From the NCBI RefSeq assembly GCF_019039035.1, contig NZ_JAHNZT010000035.1, positions 1 to 64,000 on the forward strand: a stretch of 64,000 bases of DNA. The letters are read 5' to 3'. This DNA is from Citreicoccus inhibens (lineage in GTDB: Bacteria; Myxococcota; Myxococcia; Myxococcales; Myxococcaceae). Positions 42,268 to 50,748 of this stretch are shown one piece after another (the stretch's first letter is position 1; the number at the start of each line of letters is the position of its first letter). Both the position numbers and the translations under genes were made by a program. Below the pieces are notes generated by a model, which was not told the DNA's origin, made no database searches, and saw only the letters and a program-made list of their open reading frames with translations.

Positions 42268-42915
42268 CTATGCGCCCCTGTCAAACGCGTCCGCCAACCG
42301 CCGGACCCGCTCGGCGATGTCCTGAGCGAGCAGCGCGTCCGACGCCACCGCCGCCCCGTGCGCGCCGGCCGCCGCCACCCGGCCGATATTCTCCAGCCCC
42401 ACGCCACCAATGCCCACCACCGGCAGCGGACAGGCCCGCACGACCTGGGCGAACGCCTCCAGCCCCAACACCGGGGCCGCGACCTGCTTGGTCGTGGTCC
42501 CGAACACAGGCCCCAACCCCACGTAGTCCGCTCCGGCATCCCGCGCGGCCCGCGCCCCCTCCACGCCCCGCACGGTGACGCCCACCAGCCGGCCCGGCCC
42601 CAGCAGCTGGCGCGCGGCCTCCGGGGGCAGGTCCTCGTCTCCCACATGCACCCCATCCGCGCCCGAGAGGAGCGCCAGGTCCACCCGGTCGTTCACCAGG
42701 CACAGCGCCCCAGCGGCGTGACAGCGGGCCACCACCTCCCGCGCCGCCCCGAGCGCCTCGCGGACCGGGGTGCGCTTCATCCGGAGCTGGAGGATGCGGG
42801 CGCCCCCAGCCAGGAGGCGGGCGGCCTTCTCGGCCAGCGACACCTCGGGCAGGAGGCTGTCGTCGCACAGCAGGTAGGGGCCACGGGGAAGCGAAGGACG
42901 GAATGCGGCGTTCAT
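42268..42915 (-). CDS. thiE: Thiamine-phosphate synthase
   Basis: ThiE joins HMP-PP and thiazole phosphate. The 215-residue length fits. Motifs: ILQLRMKR, LVNDRVDLALLSGADGVHVG with the phosphate and Mg2+ residues, YVGLGPVFGTTTK and VVGIGGVGLENIG. No thiamine-pyrophosphate riboswitch is seen in the short upstream region. The downstream hydrolase gene begins 32 bp after the stop. Confidence 0.96.
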   Translation of the reverse strand: MNAAFRPSLPRGPYLLCDDSLLPEVSLAEKAARLLAGGARILQLRMKRTPVREALGAAREVVARCHAAGALCLVNDRVDLALLSGADGVHVGDEDLPPEAARQLLGPGRLVGVTVRGVEGARAARDAGADYVGLGPVFGTTTKQVAAPVLGLEAFAQVVRACPLPVVGIGGVGLENIGRVAAAGAHGAAVASDALLAQDIAERVRRLADAFDRGA

Positions 42916-42941
42916 CGGGTCCGAGGAATGGTATGGCGGCG

Positions 42942-42967
42942 TTGACAGGCGCCCTCCCTGCTATAAG
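42942..42967 (+). promoter_or_regulatory. Candidate promoter of the acidic-protein/DUF1844 operon
   Basis: A perfect TTGACA (42942-42947) and TATAAG (42962-42967) are separated by only 14 bp, shorter than the normal 16-18. The elements are good but the spacing is unusual, so it may be weak or activator-dependent. The start codon follows at 43008 with a gaggat site. Confidence 0.4.
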
Positions 42968-43007
42968 GTGGCGCGCTGTTTTCCAAGCAATTCCGAGGAT
43001 TTGAATC

Positions 43008-43268
43008 ATGGCGGACAACGTGGACCCGAAGCACCTCGACAAGCGCACCGCGGACCGGTACCTGCGCGGCGGCCAGCTCAACGAGAAGGCGTACGAGAGC
43101 CACATCAAGGGCTTGCCGGACGTCGCCGAGAAGGCGGTCCCGGTGGAGACTCGGATGGACGAGGACCTCGACATGTACGACGACGAGGACGAGGACGAGC
43201 TCGACGACACCGAGTCCGACGAGGACGAGGACTCGGACGACGACGCCGAGGACACGGCGGCCGAATGA
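43008..43268 (+). CDS. Small protein with a strongly acidic tail
   Basis: An 86-residue protein. The first 40 residues are a mixed, probably helical region with the conserved-looking LRGGQLNEKAYESHIKGLPD. From about residue 50 it is almost entirely Asp and Glu with Ser/Thr. I recognise no family. Its stop overlaps the start of the DUF1844 gene (ATGA), so expression is coupled. Confidence 0.75.
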   Translation: MADNVDPKHLDKRTADRYLRGGQLNEKAYESHIKGLPDVAEKAVPVETRMDEDLDMYDDEDEDELDDTESDEDEDSDDDAEDTAAE

Positions 43269-43576
43269 GCGCCGGGGAGAAGCGCGGCGAGACCTTCGTG
43301 ATGAAGGGAGAGTCCCGCTCCGCGAGCGAAGAGCCGTTGTCGTTCACCACCTTCATCGTGGGGCTGGGCACCGCCGTGCTCATCCACCTGGGCAACGCGC
43401 CCCATCCCGAGACGGGCCAGCAGGCGCGTGACCTGCCGCTGGCTCGGCAGAACCTGGACCTGTTGTCCATGCTCCGGCAGAAGACCCGGGGCAACCTCAC
43501 CGCCGATGAGGAGAAGCTGCTCGACGGCCTCCTCACCGACCTGCGCATGCGCTACGTGGAGGCGACCCAGAAGTGA
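43265..43576 (+). CDS. DUF1844 domain protein
   Basis: A 103-residue protein with the DUF1844 pattern: SFTTFIVGLGTAVLIHLGN, then DLPLARQNLDLLSMLRQKT and LTADEEKLLDGLLTDLRMRY. The family has no known function; it contains one hydrophobic helix and a helical tail. It is coupled by overlaps to genes on both sides (ATGA at 43265, GTGA at 43573). Confidence 0.85.
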   Translation: MSAGEKRGETFVMKGESRSASEEPLSFTTFIVGLGTAVLIHLGNAPHPETGQQARDLPLARQNLDLLSMLRQKTRGNLTADEEKLLDGLLTDLRMRYVEATQK

Positions 43577-44220
43577 CGTCCCTGGTTTCCGGCCCCGAGG
43601 GCCTGCCCCGCCGCGTTCGCATCGCGGCGGCGGTGTGTCTGGTGCTCTCCATCCTCACCGGCATGCTCTCCGCGATGGAGGCCATCGGGCTCTCCCACTT
43701 CTCCGAGTACCGAGAAGCCCACCTGGAGCAGCGCCGCACCACGCTCCTGGGCGGAGACCCCATCGTCGCCGAGCGCTTGTACGAGGCGCAGTTCGCCGCG
43801 CTCGAGCCCATGCGCGAGCCCCGCTCCGTCCTGCTCGGCGCGCTGGCCGTCGCGTGCGCCTTCACCTTCGTGGCGTCCGGGCGCCTGCTGCGGCCCGCGG
43901 GCCTGCCTCGGGACGGCATGCGCCGGATGCTCGGGGGCGCGGCCCTCACCGCCGCCATCCTGCGCACCATCGACGGCGCCCAGTGGACCGTGGTGGCCCG
44001 TCGCATGGGCGTCGCCATGGCGGAGAACCTGGGCAAGCTGCCCGAGTTCCAGGACCCGCTCGCGGCGGATCAACTCAAGCAGTTCATGCCGTCGCTGATG
44101 GCGGGCAGCTCCGTCCTCCAGACGGCGGTGGTGGCGGGCACCTTCGCGCTCATCGGGCAGTACTTCCGCAGCCAGGGCGTGCGTGACGCCATCACCGCGA
44201 AGGACGGCCCCACCGAGTAG
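43573..44220 (+). CDS. Membrane protein of unknown function
   Basis: A 215-residue protein from a GTG that overlaps the DUF1844 stop. Membrane segments are visible near 19-40 (IAAAVCLVLSILTGML), 84-103 (VLLGALAVACAFTFVAS), about 119-133 and at the C-terminal side (SVLQTAVVAGTFALIG). A charged loop lies between the first two. I do not recognise a family. It ends the operon and is convergent with the gene at 44227. Confidence 0.65.
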   Translation: MTSLVSGPEGLPRRVRIAAAVCLVLSILTGMLSAMEAIGLSHFSEYREAHLEQRRTTLLGGDPIVAERLYEAQFAALEPMREPRSVLLGALAVACAFTFVASGRLLRPAGLPRDGMRRMLGGAALTAAILRTIDGAQWTVVARRMGVAMAENLGKLPEFQDPLAADQLKQFMPSLMAGSSVLQTAVVAGTFALIGQYFRSQGVRDAITAKDGPTE

Positions 44221-44226
44221 CGTGCG

Positions 44227-44880
44227 TCAGCCCGCGTCCGGTCCCGCGCGCGGGGCCTGGGGCTCGGGAAGAAGCGTCGCCAGGGCCGCCTCCGCGCTGC
44301 TGTCCGCCGCATCCAGCATCAGCACGTGCGCCGGCATGGCGCGGGGCATCCGCACCAGCTCCTCGCGCGTCAGGCCGAACACGTACGCCAGGTGCCCCAG
44401 TGGCCAGCGGGACTGCAATCGCTCGAAGGTCGCATCATCCAGCTCGTCCAGCGGGCACGGCAGCTCGGCGTCCTCGTACACCACCCGCTCACCGCCCACC
44501 CGTCGGCCGTTGCCATACGCGATGACCTCTTCGCCCTCGTCCGCGTCGTAGACGTAGGCATGCACCGTCGCGTTGGCGGCCCGAGACAGCAGCCGGGCCA
44601 GGGCGTGGTGCGCCGCGTACCAGTGCGCCCCCTGCCGGCCCGCCGTGAAGGGCGCCACGAAGGCCAGGCGAACCACCTTGCGGCGCCGGTTCACCGTCAC
44701 CCGCAGGGCCGTCGCGCCTTCCGCGCTGTCGAGCGCCAGCGCCTCACGGGCCAGCCGGAGCAGCTCCAGCCCGGAGAAACTGTCGAGTCGAACGAGATAG
44801 CCGCCGTGCGCGTCCAGAAAGCCCCCCGGGGGTTGGGCGCCGCCTATAACCGATGACCCCGTCCCTGGCAACTCCGTCAC
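44227..44880 (-). CDS. Hypothetical protein
   Basis: A 217-residue soluble-looking protein with no signal peptide or membrane segment. Distinct stretches are LRVTVNRRRKVVRLAFVAPF, HALARLLSRAANATVHAYVY and a helical end. No family is recognised. Coding potential is supported by codon usage like that of the neighbours and by the lack of any competing frame. The start lies about 100 bp from the divergent clpB. Confidence 0.6.
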   Translation of the reverse strand: MTELPGTGSSVIGGAQPPGGFLDAHGGYLVRLDSFSGLELLRLAREALALDSAEGATALRVTVNRRRKVVRLAFVAPFTAGRQGAHWYAAHHALARLLSRAANATVHAYVYDADEGEEVIAYGNGRRVGGERVVYEDAELPCPLDELDDATFERLQSRWPLGHLAYVFGLTREELVRMPRAMPAHVLMLDAADSSAEAALATLLPEPQAPRAGPDAG

Positions 44881-44952
44881 CGAGAAAAGCCGGCTGGTCC
44901 CAGCAGCTCAAAGTATTCCGTGAAAATCGCAGGGCGAGCACCCGGCGCTGGC

Positions 44953-44980
44953 TTGCCAAGGGGGGGCCTGCCCTTACGTT
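44953..44980 (+). promoter_or_regulatory. Candidate promoter of clpB, implying a leaderless mRNA
   Basis: TTGCCA (44953-44958), a 16-bp spacer and TACGTT (44975-44980) lie immediately before the ATG at 44987. If used, transcription would start at or next to the start codon. No ribosome binding site is visible before the ATG, which fits. I see no classical heat-shock sigma32 site. Confidence 0.4.
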
Positions 44981-44986
44981 GAAGCC

Positions 44987-47611
44987 ATGCGACTCGACAA
45001 ATACACGGTAAAGGCGCAAGAGGCGATCCAGGAGGGTCAGGCCCTCGCGCGGCGAGCGGACAACCCCACCTACGAGCCCGAGCATCTGGCCACCGCGCTG
45101 CTCAGCCAGAAGGACGGCATCGTCGAGCCGCTGCTGCGCAAGATTGGCGCGGACGTGAAGCTGTTCGCGGCCCGGTTGGGCGAGGCCCTCGGCAAGCTGC
45201 CGAAGCTCCAGGGCGGCGAGGGCGCCACGCTCAGCCAGCGCCTCATGAAGACCTTCGACAAGGCCGAGGACGAGGCCAAGTCGCTGAAGGACGAGTTCGT
45301 CTCCTCCGAGCACCTGCTCCTCGCGCTCACCAGCGACAAGGGCGCCACCGGCGAGGTGATGAAGTCCTCGGGCGTGACGCGGGAGCGCGTGCTGGCGGGC
45401 CTCAAGGAGGTCCGCGGCTCGGCGCGCGTCACCAGCCAGGACGCGGAGTCCACGTACCAGGCGCTGGAGAAGTACGGGCGCGACCTGACCGAGGCCGCGC
45501 GGGCCGGCAAGTTGGATCCGGTGATTGGCCGCGACGAGGAGATCCGCCGCTGCATCCAGGTCCTCAGCCGGCGCACCAAGAACAACCCCGTCCTCATCGG
45601 TGAGCCGGGCGTGGGCAAGACGGCCATCGCTGAGGGGCTCGCGCGGCGCATCGTGGATGGCGACGTCCCCGAGGGCCTGAAGAACAAGCGCCTCATCACC
45701 CTGGACCTGGGCTCCATGGTCGCGGGCGCCAAGTTCCGCGGCGAGTTCGAGGAGCGCCTCAAGGCCGTCCTGAAGGAAGTGGCGGACGCGGCCGGGGAGA
45801 TCATCCTCTTCATCGACGAGATGCACACGCTCGTGGGCGCCGGGAAGGCCGAGGGCGCCATGGACGCCGGCAACATGCTCAAGCCAGCGCTGGCGCGCGG
45901 CGAGCTGCACTGCATTGGCGCCACCACGCTGGACGAGTACCGCAAGTACATCGAGAAGGACGCCGCGCTCGAGCGCCGCTTCCAGCCCGTGTACGTGGGC
46001 GAGCCCAGCGTGCACGACACCATCAGCATCCTGCGTGGCCTCAAGGAGCGCTACGAGGTGCACCACGGCGTGCGCATCCAGGACAGCGCGCTCGTGGCCG
46101 CCGCCACGCTGAGCCACCGCTACATCGCGGACCGGTTCCTGCCGGACAAGGCCATCGACCTGGTCGACGAGGCCTCCAGCCGACTGCGCATCGAGATCGA
46201 CTCCATGCCCACGGAGATCGACGACATCCGCCGGAAGATCACCCAGCTCGAGATTGAGCGGGAGGGCCTGCGCAAGGAGACCGATCCCCACTCGAAGGAG
46301 CGGCTGGGGCAGATTGAGAAGGAGCTGGCTAACCTCAACGAGAAGTTCAACTCGCTCAAGGTGCACTGGGATGAGGAGAAGAAGGCCATTGGCGCCATCC
46401 GCTCCGCGAAGGAGAAGCTGGAGAAGGCGCGCAATGATCAGGCGGCCGCCGAGCGACAGGGCGACCTGAACCGCGCCGCGGAGCTGAAGTTCGGCGTCAC
46501 GCCTCAGCTCGAGAAGGAGCTGAACACCCAGAACGAGAAGCTGGCCGAGCTGCAGAAGAACCAGAAGTTCCTCAAGGAAGAGGTGGACGCGGAGGACATC
46601 GCCGAGGTCGTGGCGAAGTGGACGGGAATCCCCGTCTCGCGCCTCATGGAGGGCGAGGTCCAGAAGCTGGTCCACATGGAGGACCGGCTCGCGAACCGCG
46701 TGATTGGGCAGCGCAGCGCCATCGAGGCGGTGTCCAATGCCGTGCGCCGCGCGCGCAGCGGCTTGCAAGACCCCAACCGTCCCATCGGCTCGTTCATCTT
46801 CCTGGGCCCCACGGGCGTGGGGAAGACGGAGACGGCCAAGGCCCTGGCGGAGTTCCTCTTCGACGACGACAGCGCCATGGTGCGCATCGACATGTCCGAG
46901 TACATGGAGAAGCACTCCGTGGCCCGGCTCGTCGGCGCGCCCCCGGGTTACGTGGGCTACGAGGAGGGCGGACAGCTCACCGAGGCCGTGCGGCGGCGGC
47001 CCTACACCGTGGTGCTCTTCGATGAGATCGAGAAGGCCCACCACGACGTCTTCAACATCCTGCTCCAGATTCTCGACGAGGGCCGGCTGACGGACAGCCA
47101 GGGCCGCACGGTGGACTTCCGCAACACGGTGCTCATCCTCACGTCGAACCTGGGCTCGCAGGCCATCCAGGAAGGCATGTCCGGCAAGGACACGCTGACG
47201 GAGCTGGCCCGCAACGAGGTGATGGAGGCGCTGCGCAGCCACTTCCGCCCGGAGTTCCTCAACCGCGTGGACGAAATCGTCATCTTCGAGCCGCTGCGCA
47301 AGTCGGACATCTACCGCATCGTCGACATCCAGCTCGGCAAGCTCCAGAAGCTCCTGGCCGACAAGCGGCTCACGCTGGAGCTGACGGAGAAGGCGCGCGA
47401 GTTCCTCGCGGACCGGGGCTACGACCCCACCTACGGCGCCCGGCCGCTCAAGAGGGCCGTGCAGAAGTACCTGTTGGATCCGCTCGCGCTCAAGGTCCTC
47501 AACGGCGACTTCGCGCCGGGTGACCACATCCAGGCCGATGCGAGCACGGATGGAATCACCTTCGCCAAGGTGCTGGTGGACTCCGCGAAGAACGTGAAGC
47601 GCCCGGCCTGA
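44987..47611 (+). CDS. clpB: Disaggregase ClpB
   Basis: An 874-residue AAA+ chaperone that works with DnaK to dissolve aggregates. The N-terminal Clp_N double repeat fills 1-150. NBD1 has Walker [16 protein letters not shown] and Walker [13 protein letters not shown]. The coiled middle domain spans about 400-530. NBD2 has Walker [18 protein letters not shown] and [13 protein letters not shown]. The C-terminal AAA lid is complete ([16 protein letters not shown]). A strong hairpin terminator follows the stop. Confidence 0.98.
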   Translation: MRLDKYTVKAQEAIQEGQALARRADNPTYEPEHLATALLSQKDGIVEPLLRKIGADVKLFAARLGEALGKLPKLQGGEGATLSQRLMKTFDKAEDEAKSLKDEFVSSEHLLLALTSDKGATGEVMKSSGVTRERVLAGLKEVRGSARVTSQDAESTYQALEKYGRDLTEAARAGKLDPVIGRDEEIRRCIQVLSRRTKNNPVLIGEPGVGKTAIAEGLARRIVDGDVPEGLKNKRLITLDLGSMVAGAKFRGEFEERLKAVLKEVADAAGEIILFIDEMHTLVGAGKAEGAMDAGNMLKPALARGELHCIGATTLDEYRKYIEKDAALERRFQPVYVGEPSVHDTISILRGLKERYEVHHGVRIQDSALVAAATLSHRYIADRFLPDKAIDLVDEASSRLRIEIDSMPTEIDDIRRKITQLEIEREGLRKETDPHSKERLGQIEKELANLNEKFNSLKVHWDEEKKAIGAIRSAKEKLEKARNDQAAAERQGDLNRAAELKFGVTPQLEKELNTQNEKLAELQKNQKFLKEEVDAEDIAEVVAKWTGIPVSRLMEGEVQKLVHMEDRLANRVIGQRSAIEAVSNAVRRARSGLQDPNRPIGSFIFLGPTGVGKTETAKALAEFLFDDDSAMVRIDMSEYMEKHSVARLVGAPPGYVGYEEGGQLTEAVRRRPYTVVLFDEIEKAHHDVFNILLQILDEGRLTDSQGRTVDFRNTVLILTSNLGSQAIQEGMSGKDTLTELARNEVMEALRSHFRPEFLNRVDEIVIFEPLRKSDIYRIVDIQLGKLQKLLADKRLTLELTEKAREFLADRGYDPTYGARPLKRAVQKYLLDPLALKVLNGDFAPGDHIQADASTDGITFAKVLVDSAKNVKRPA

Positions 47612-47638
47612 CGCAGCGCTCGCGTCACGGAAGGAACA

Positions 47639-47671
47639 GGGCCCGGAACCCCGTGGGGTTTCGGGCCCTTC
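47639..47671. terminator. Bidirectional terminator between clpB and purU
   Basis: A 14-bp stem (47639-47652 with 47655-47668, one G-T pair) with a minimal loop lies between the two convergent genes. T content on either side is low, but the stem is very stable. Confidence 0.72.
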
Positions 47672-47683
47672 GCGTCTCGTGCG

Positions 47684-48550
47684 TCAGCGGAACACGACGG
47701 TCTTGTGGCCGTTGAGCAGGATGCGGTGCTGGACGAACCACGTCACCGCGCGGGCGAGCACGACGCATTCCACGTCGCGGCCCAGCGCGGTCAGCTCGTC
47801 GGCGGTCATGGTGTGGTCCACGCGCTCCACGCCCTGCTCGATGATGGGTCCCTCGTCCAGGTCGCTCGTCACGAAGTGCGCGGTGGCGCCGATGAGCTTC
47901 ACGCCTCGGTCGTGCGCCTGCTGGTAGGGACGCGCGCCCTTGAAGCTGGGCAGGAACGAGTGGTGGATGTTGATGAGCCGGCCGCGCAGCGCCTCGCAGG
48001 TCTCGGGCGAGAGGATTTGCATGTAGCGCGCGAGCACCACCAGGTCGATGCGGTGCTCCCGCACCAACTCCATCAGCCGCGCCTCTTGCTGCGCCTTGGT
48101 GGCGGCGGTGACGGGCAGGTGGTGGAACGGGACGTTGTGGGACGCCGCCAGTTGGTAGAAGTCCATGTGGTTGGACACGATGGCGGGGATGTCCACCGGC
48201 AGGATGCCGCTGCGGTAGCGATACAGCAGGTCGTTCAGGCAGTGGCCAATCTTCGACACGAGGATGAGCACGCGCGGCTTCACCGCGGCTTCGTGCAAGT
48301 GCCACGTCATGGCGAAGCGCTCGGCGAGCGGTGCGAAGGCGCGGCTCAGCGCGGCGTGATCGCGGCGCGCATGCTCATCCGCGAAGTGCACGCGCATGAA
48401 GAACAGGCCCGTCTGGTGATCGCCGTACTGGGCGCTGTCGAGGATGTTGCAGTCGTGCTCGGCGAGGAACCCCGAGACGGCGTGGACGAGGCCACGGCGG
48501 TCCGGGCAGGAGAGCGTGAGGGTGTATTCCGGGGGCGTTTCAGTCGTCAT
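47684..48550 (-). CDS. purU: Formyltetrahydrofolate deformylase
   Basis: PurU hydrolyses 10-formyl-THF to THF and formate, balancing one-carbon pools. The 288-residue product has an N-terminal ACT domain (LTLSCPDRRGLVHAVSGFLA) and a formyltransferase-fold catalytic domain with SNHMDFYQLA, the conserved NIHHSFLPSFKGA and the Asp in SDLDEGPIIEQ. It is monocistronic, convergent with clpB and divergent from the DUF4126 gene. Confidence 0.96.
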   Translation of the reverse strand: MTTETPPEYTLTLSCPDRRGLVHAVSGFLAEHDCNILDSAQYGDHQTGLFFMRVHFADEHARRDHAALSRAFAPLAERFAMTWHLHEAAVKPRVLILVSKIGHCLNDLLYRYRSGILPVDIPAIVSNHMDFYQLAASHNVPFHHLPVTAATKAQQEARLMELVREHRIDLVVLARYMQILSPETCEALRGRLINIHHSFLPSFKGARPYQQAHDRGVKLIGATAHFVTSDLDEGPIIEQGVERVDHTMTADELTALGRDVECVVLARAVTWFVQHRILLNGHKTVVFR

Positions 48551-48664
48551 GGGGCAGTCTCGCTGACACTACCTCATGACATCCGGGCTGGCGCCCGCCT
48601 GCTCGCCATGGGGTCCCCTGTGCGGACCTCACGCCCTACCCTGCTGTCGAGGGGGAGCGAGCGC

Positions 48665-49132
48665 ATGCACACACGCGAGGCACTGAGGGCCACCGGGTTT
48701 GGAGTCATCGCGGGGATGCGATCGCTTTCCGCGCCCGCATTCCTGGAGCACCGGCTCGCACGGCATGAGCACCTCGGCTGGAGGTGGGGCCGGGCGAGCA
48801 AGACACGCCGGGTGGCGCGGCTCCTCACGACCCTGGCGGCAGGAGAGCTCGTCGTGGACAAGCTCCCCTTCGCGCCGCCGAGGATTGCGCCTCCCGCGCT
48901 CGCCGGACGACTGGCCTCGGGGGCCTTCACCGGGGCGACGCTGGCGCGGGCGAAGCGACAGCCCGTGCTTGCCTTTGCCGTCATGGGCGGACTCGCGGCG
49001 CTCGCCTCGTCGTTCGCGTTCTATGGGTTGCGCCAGCTCGCCACGCAGCGACTGCGGGTGCCGGATGTCGTCGCCGCGCTGTTCGAAGACGGGCTCACCT
49101 TGCTCGCGGGCAGTCGCCTCGCGATGGGCTGA
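48665..49132 (+). CDS. DUF4126-like membrane protein
   Basis: A 155-residue protein from the ATG at 48665, with gagggggagcg upstream. The N-terminal ATGFGVIAGMRSLSAPAFLEH is the typical start of DUF4126-type proteins. Two or three membrane segments are present, including LAFAVMGGLAALASSFAFYG. No function is known. An earlier in-frame start would overlap purU. Confidence 0.75.
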   Translation: MHTREALRATGFGVIAGMRSLSAPAFLEHRLARHEHLGWRWGRASKTRRVARLLTTLAAGELVVDKLPFAPPRIAPPALAGRLASGAFTGATLARAKRQPVLAFAVMGGLAALASSFAFYGLRQLATQRLRVPDVVAALFEDGLTLLAGSRLAMG

Positions 49133-49178
49133 GACAGGCCGGACACGCACGAACACAGACAGTCGTCACCGGGGCGCA

Positions 49179-50513
49179 TCAGTCAAAGGGCAGCGGGCTG
49201 TCGAACGTGAGGCGCGCGCCCGTGTGGGGATGACGAAAGGACAGCGCATCCACGTGCTGGCTGGTTCGCGCGTCTGCCGCGCCTCGCGAACCGAGCGGCC
49301 ACGCCTTGAGGCCGTGCTCATCCGCCCGTTGCACGTGTCCCCAGTCCTTCGCGGAGACGTGCGCCTCTTGAAGCGCGAACTGACGCATGAGCGCGGCGTG
49401 CGTCTGGGCGTCCTTGCTCACCACCATGAGACCCGAGGACTCGGGCTCCAAGCGTCTCGCGAAGTGTGGCGTCACGACCGGCGGCGAGCGTTGACGCAGC
49501 CGCGTCAGCACGGAGTCGCGCTCGCGCGCGTGGCGGTTCGGCGAACAGGGCAGGCCCGCGGGCTTCTCCAGCACGAGCAACCACGAATCCTCGAAGAGGA
49601 ACCGCAGCGCCGCGGGGGCACCACGCTCGACCGGGGGCGCGGGCTCGGCGTCCAGGCCTTGGAGCATGAAGGGTAGGACGTCCCCGCACTTGGCTCGGCA
49701 CGCGGGATAGAACGCCCCTTCGCGCCGGTCTCCTGACGCGGGCGCGCCCCCCCACCAGAACTCCGCGAACGCGACGGGCCTCAACCCAAGCCCATACGCC
49801 GCGCCGAGGAGCTTGGGCGCCGCGCAGTCGCCCGCGCCACCCGGGGGCGCGAGCGGCGCATACATCGCGTCCAACGTCTGTTGCTCCCCGCGCGCATTGC
49901 GAAAGACATACGTCCGAGCATTGCGCCGCCACAGCTCCCGCGAGAACTCGGCCCGAGCCCTCGCGACCGTCTCGCGCCGCACGGCCAGCGCACGCAGGGC
50001 CTCCCGTATCCGCTCCGCATCCGAAGCGCGGCCATCCGCCCGCTGTCGCGAGGCAGCCACCCCGCGGGCGGCCTCCAGCCAAGACAGGCGTTCGCGCAGG
50101 GCCGTCACCTCGGGGCCGTGGGTCAACTCCGCATACCGCGCCGACAGCAGCGCCAACGTGGCGTCCCCTGTCTCCCACAGCGCCTCGCGCGCTACCGCGT
50201 CGAAGAGCGGCGGCACGTACCCCGCGATCCACCAACGCTCCGCGAGCATCCCCGAAAAAGCACGCAGATGGCCGAGACGTCCATCTGGCGAGGCGACCAC
50301 CAACACCCCGAACATCTTCCCCTGCCCTGCCCCTGCCAGAACTCGGGCTTCCACTGCCGGCGCGATGACGCCGCGACGCAACTCGCGCTGAAGCGCCTCG
50401 GCCGCTCGCCGCGCCAGGGGATGCGGCGCGTCCTCACGGAACGGGCTGGGCAGCCGCACCGGCACCTCGCCCGGAGCGGGCTGGGGCTCGAAGTACGTCA
50501 CGAGTTCCGACAC
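49179..50513 (-). CDS. RluA-family pseudouridine synthase-like protein with altered active site
   Basis: From the GTG at 50513 (gggag upstream) the product has 444 residues. The first 290 or so are an extension with a long helical middle part and no recognised domain. The C-terminal 155 residues resemble RluA: FEDSWLLVLEKPAGLPC, then RRLEPESSGLMVVSKD. The motif that should be HRLD reads RRLE (354-356), so the catalytic Asp is replaced by Glu. The segment after it is also shorter than in active enzymes. Loss of activity or a changed role is likely. Confidence 0.75.
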   Translation of the reverse strand: MSELVTYFEPQPAPGEVPVRLPSPFREDAPHPLARRAAEALQRELRRGVIAPAVEARVLAGAGQGKMFGVLVVASPDGRLGHLRAFSGMLAERWWIAGYVPPLFDAVAREALWETGDATLALLSARYAELTHGPEVTALRERLSWLEAARGVAASRQRADGRASDAERIREALRALAVRRETVARARAEFSRELWRRNARTYVFRNARGEQQTLDAMYAPLAPPGGAGDCAAPKLLGAAYGLGLRPVAFAEFWWGGAPASGDRREGAFYPACRAKCGDVLPFMLQGLDAEPAPPVERGAPAALRFLFEDSWLLVLEKPAGLPCSPNRHARERDSVLTRLRQRSPPVVTPHFARRLEPESSGLMVVSKDAQTHAALMRQFALQEAHVSAKDWGHVQRADEHGLKAWPLGSRGAADARTSQHVDALSFRHPHTGARLTFDSPLPFD

Positions 50514-50689
50514 TGCGCACTCACTCCCACGCCCCAGCGCCTTCAGGGCCACCCACCGCGGCGCTCCTCGCGCCACCCAGGACACGTTCCCGCGGACTCT
50601 CGACGACCGCGGGTGTCCCCGCAACCTGCACCTGGAAGCAAGCAGAACGTCGGCTCGGGGTGACGCTTGCCCGGTCTGCGGGCACACCA

Positions 50690-50734
50690 CAAAAACATCA
50701 GCCCCGACGCGCCAGGACCGGCCACGTCGGGGCT
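50690..50734 (-). terminator. Terminator of the downstream SBBP lipoprotein gene
   Basis: On the minus strand a perfect 10-bp stem AGCCCCGACG...CGTCGGGGCT (50734-50725 with 50709-50700) is followed by GATG and five T. It ends transcription of the gene at 50749-52593. Confidence 0.85.
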
Positions 50735-50748
50735 CCCCCCAGGGAATC

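Noticed and set aside
42916-43007. TPP riboswitch upstream of thiE
   Set aside because: The region is under 100 bp, shared with the divergent operon, and lacks the THI-box core.
44744-47527. A 927-codon minus-strand frame opposite clpB
   Set aside because: Antisense shadow of clpB with no recognisable domain.
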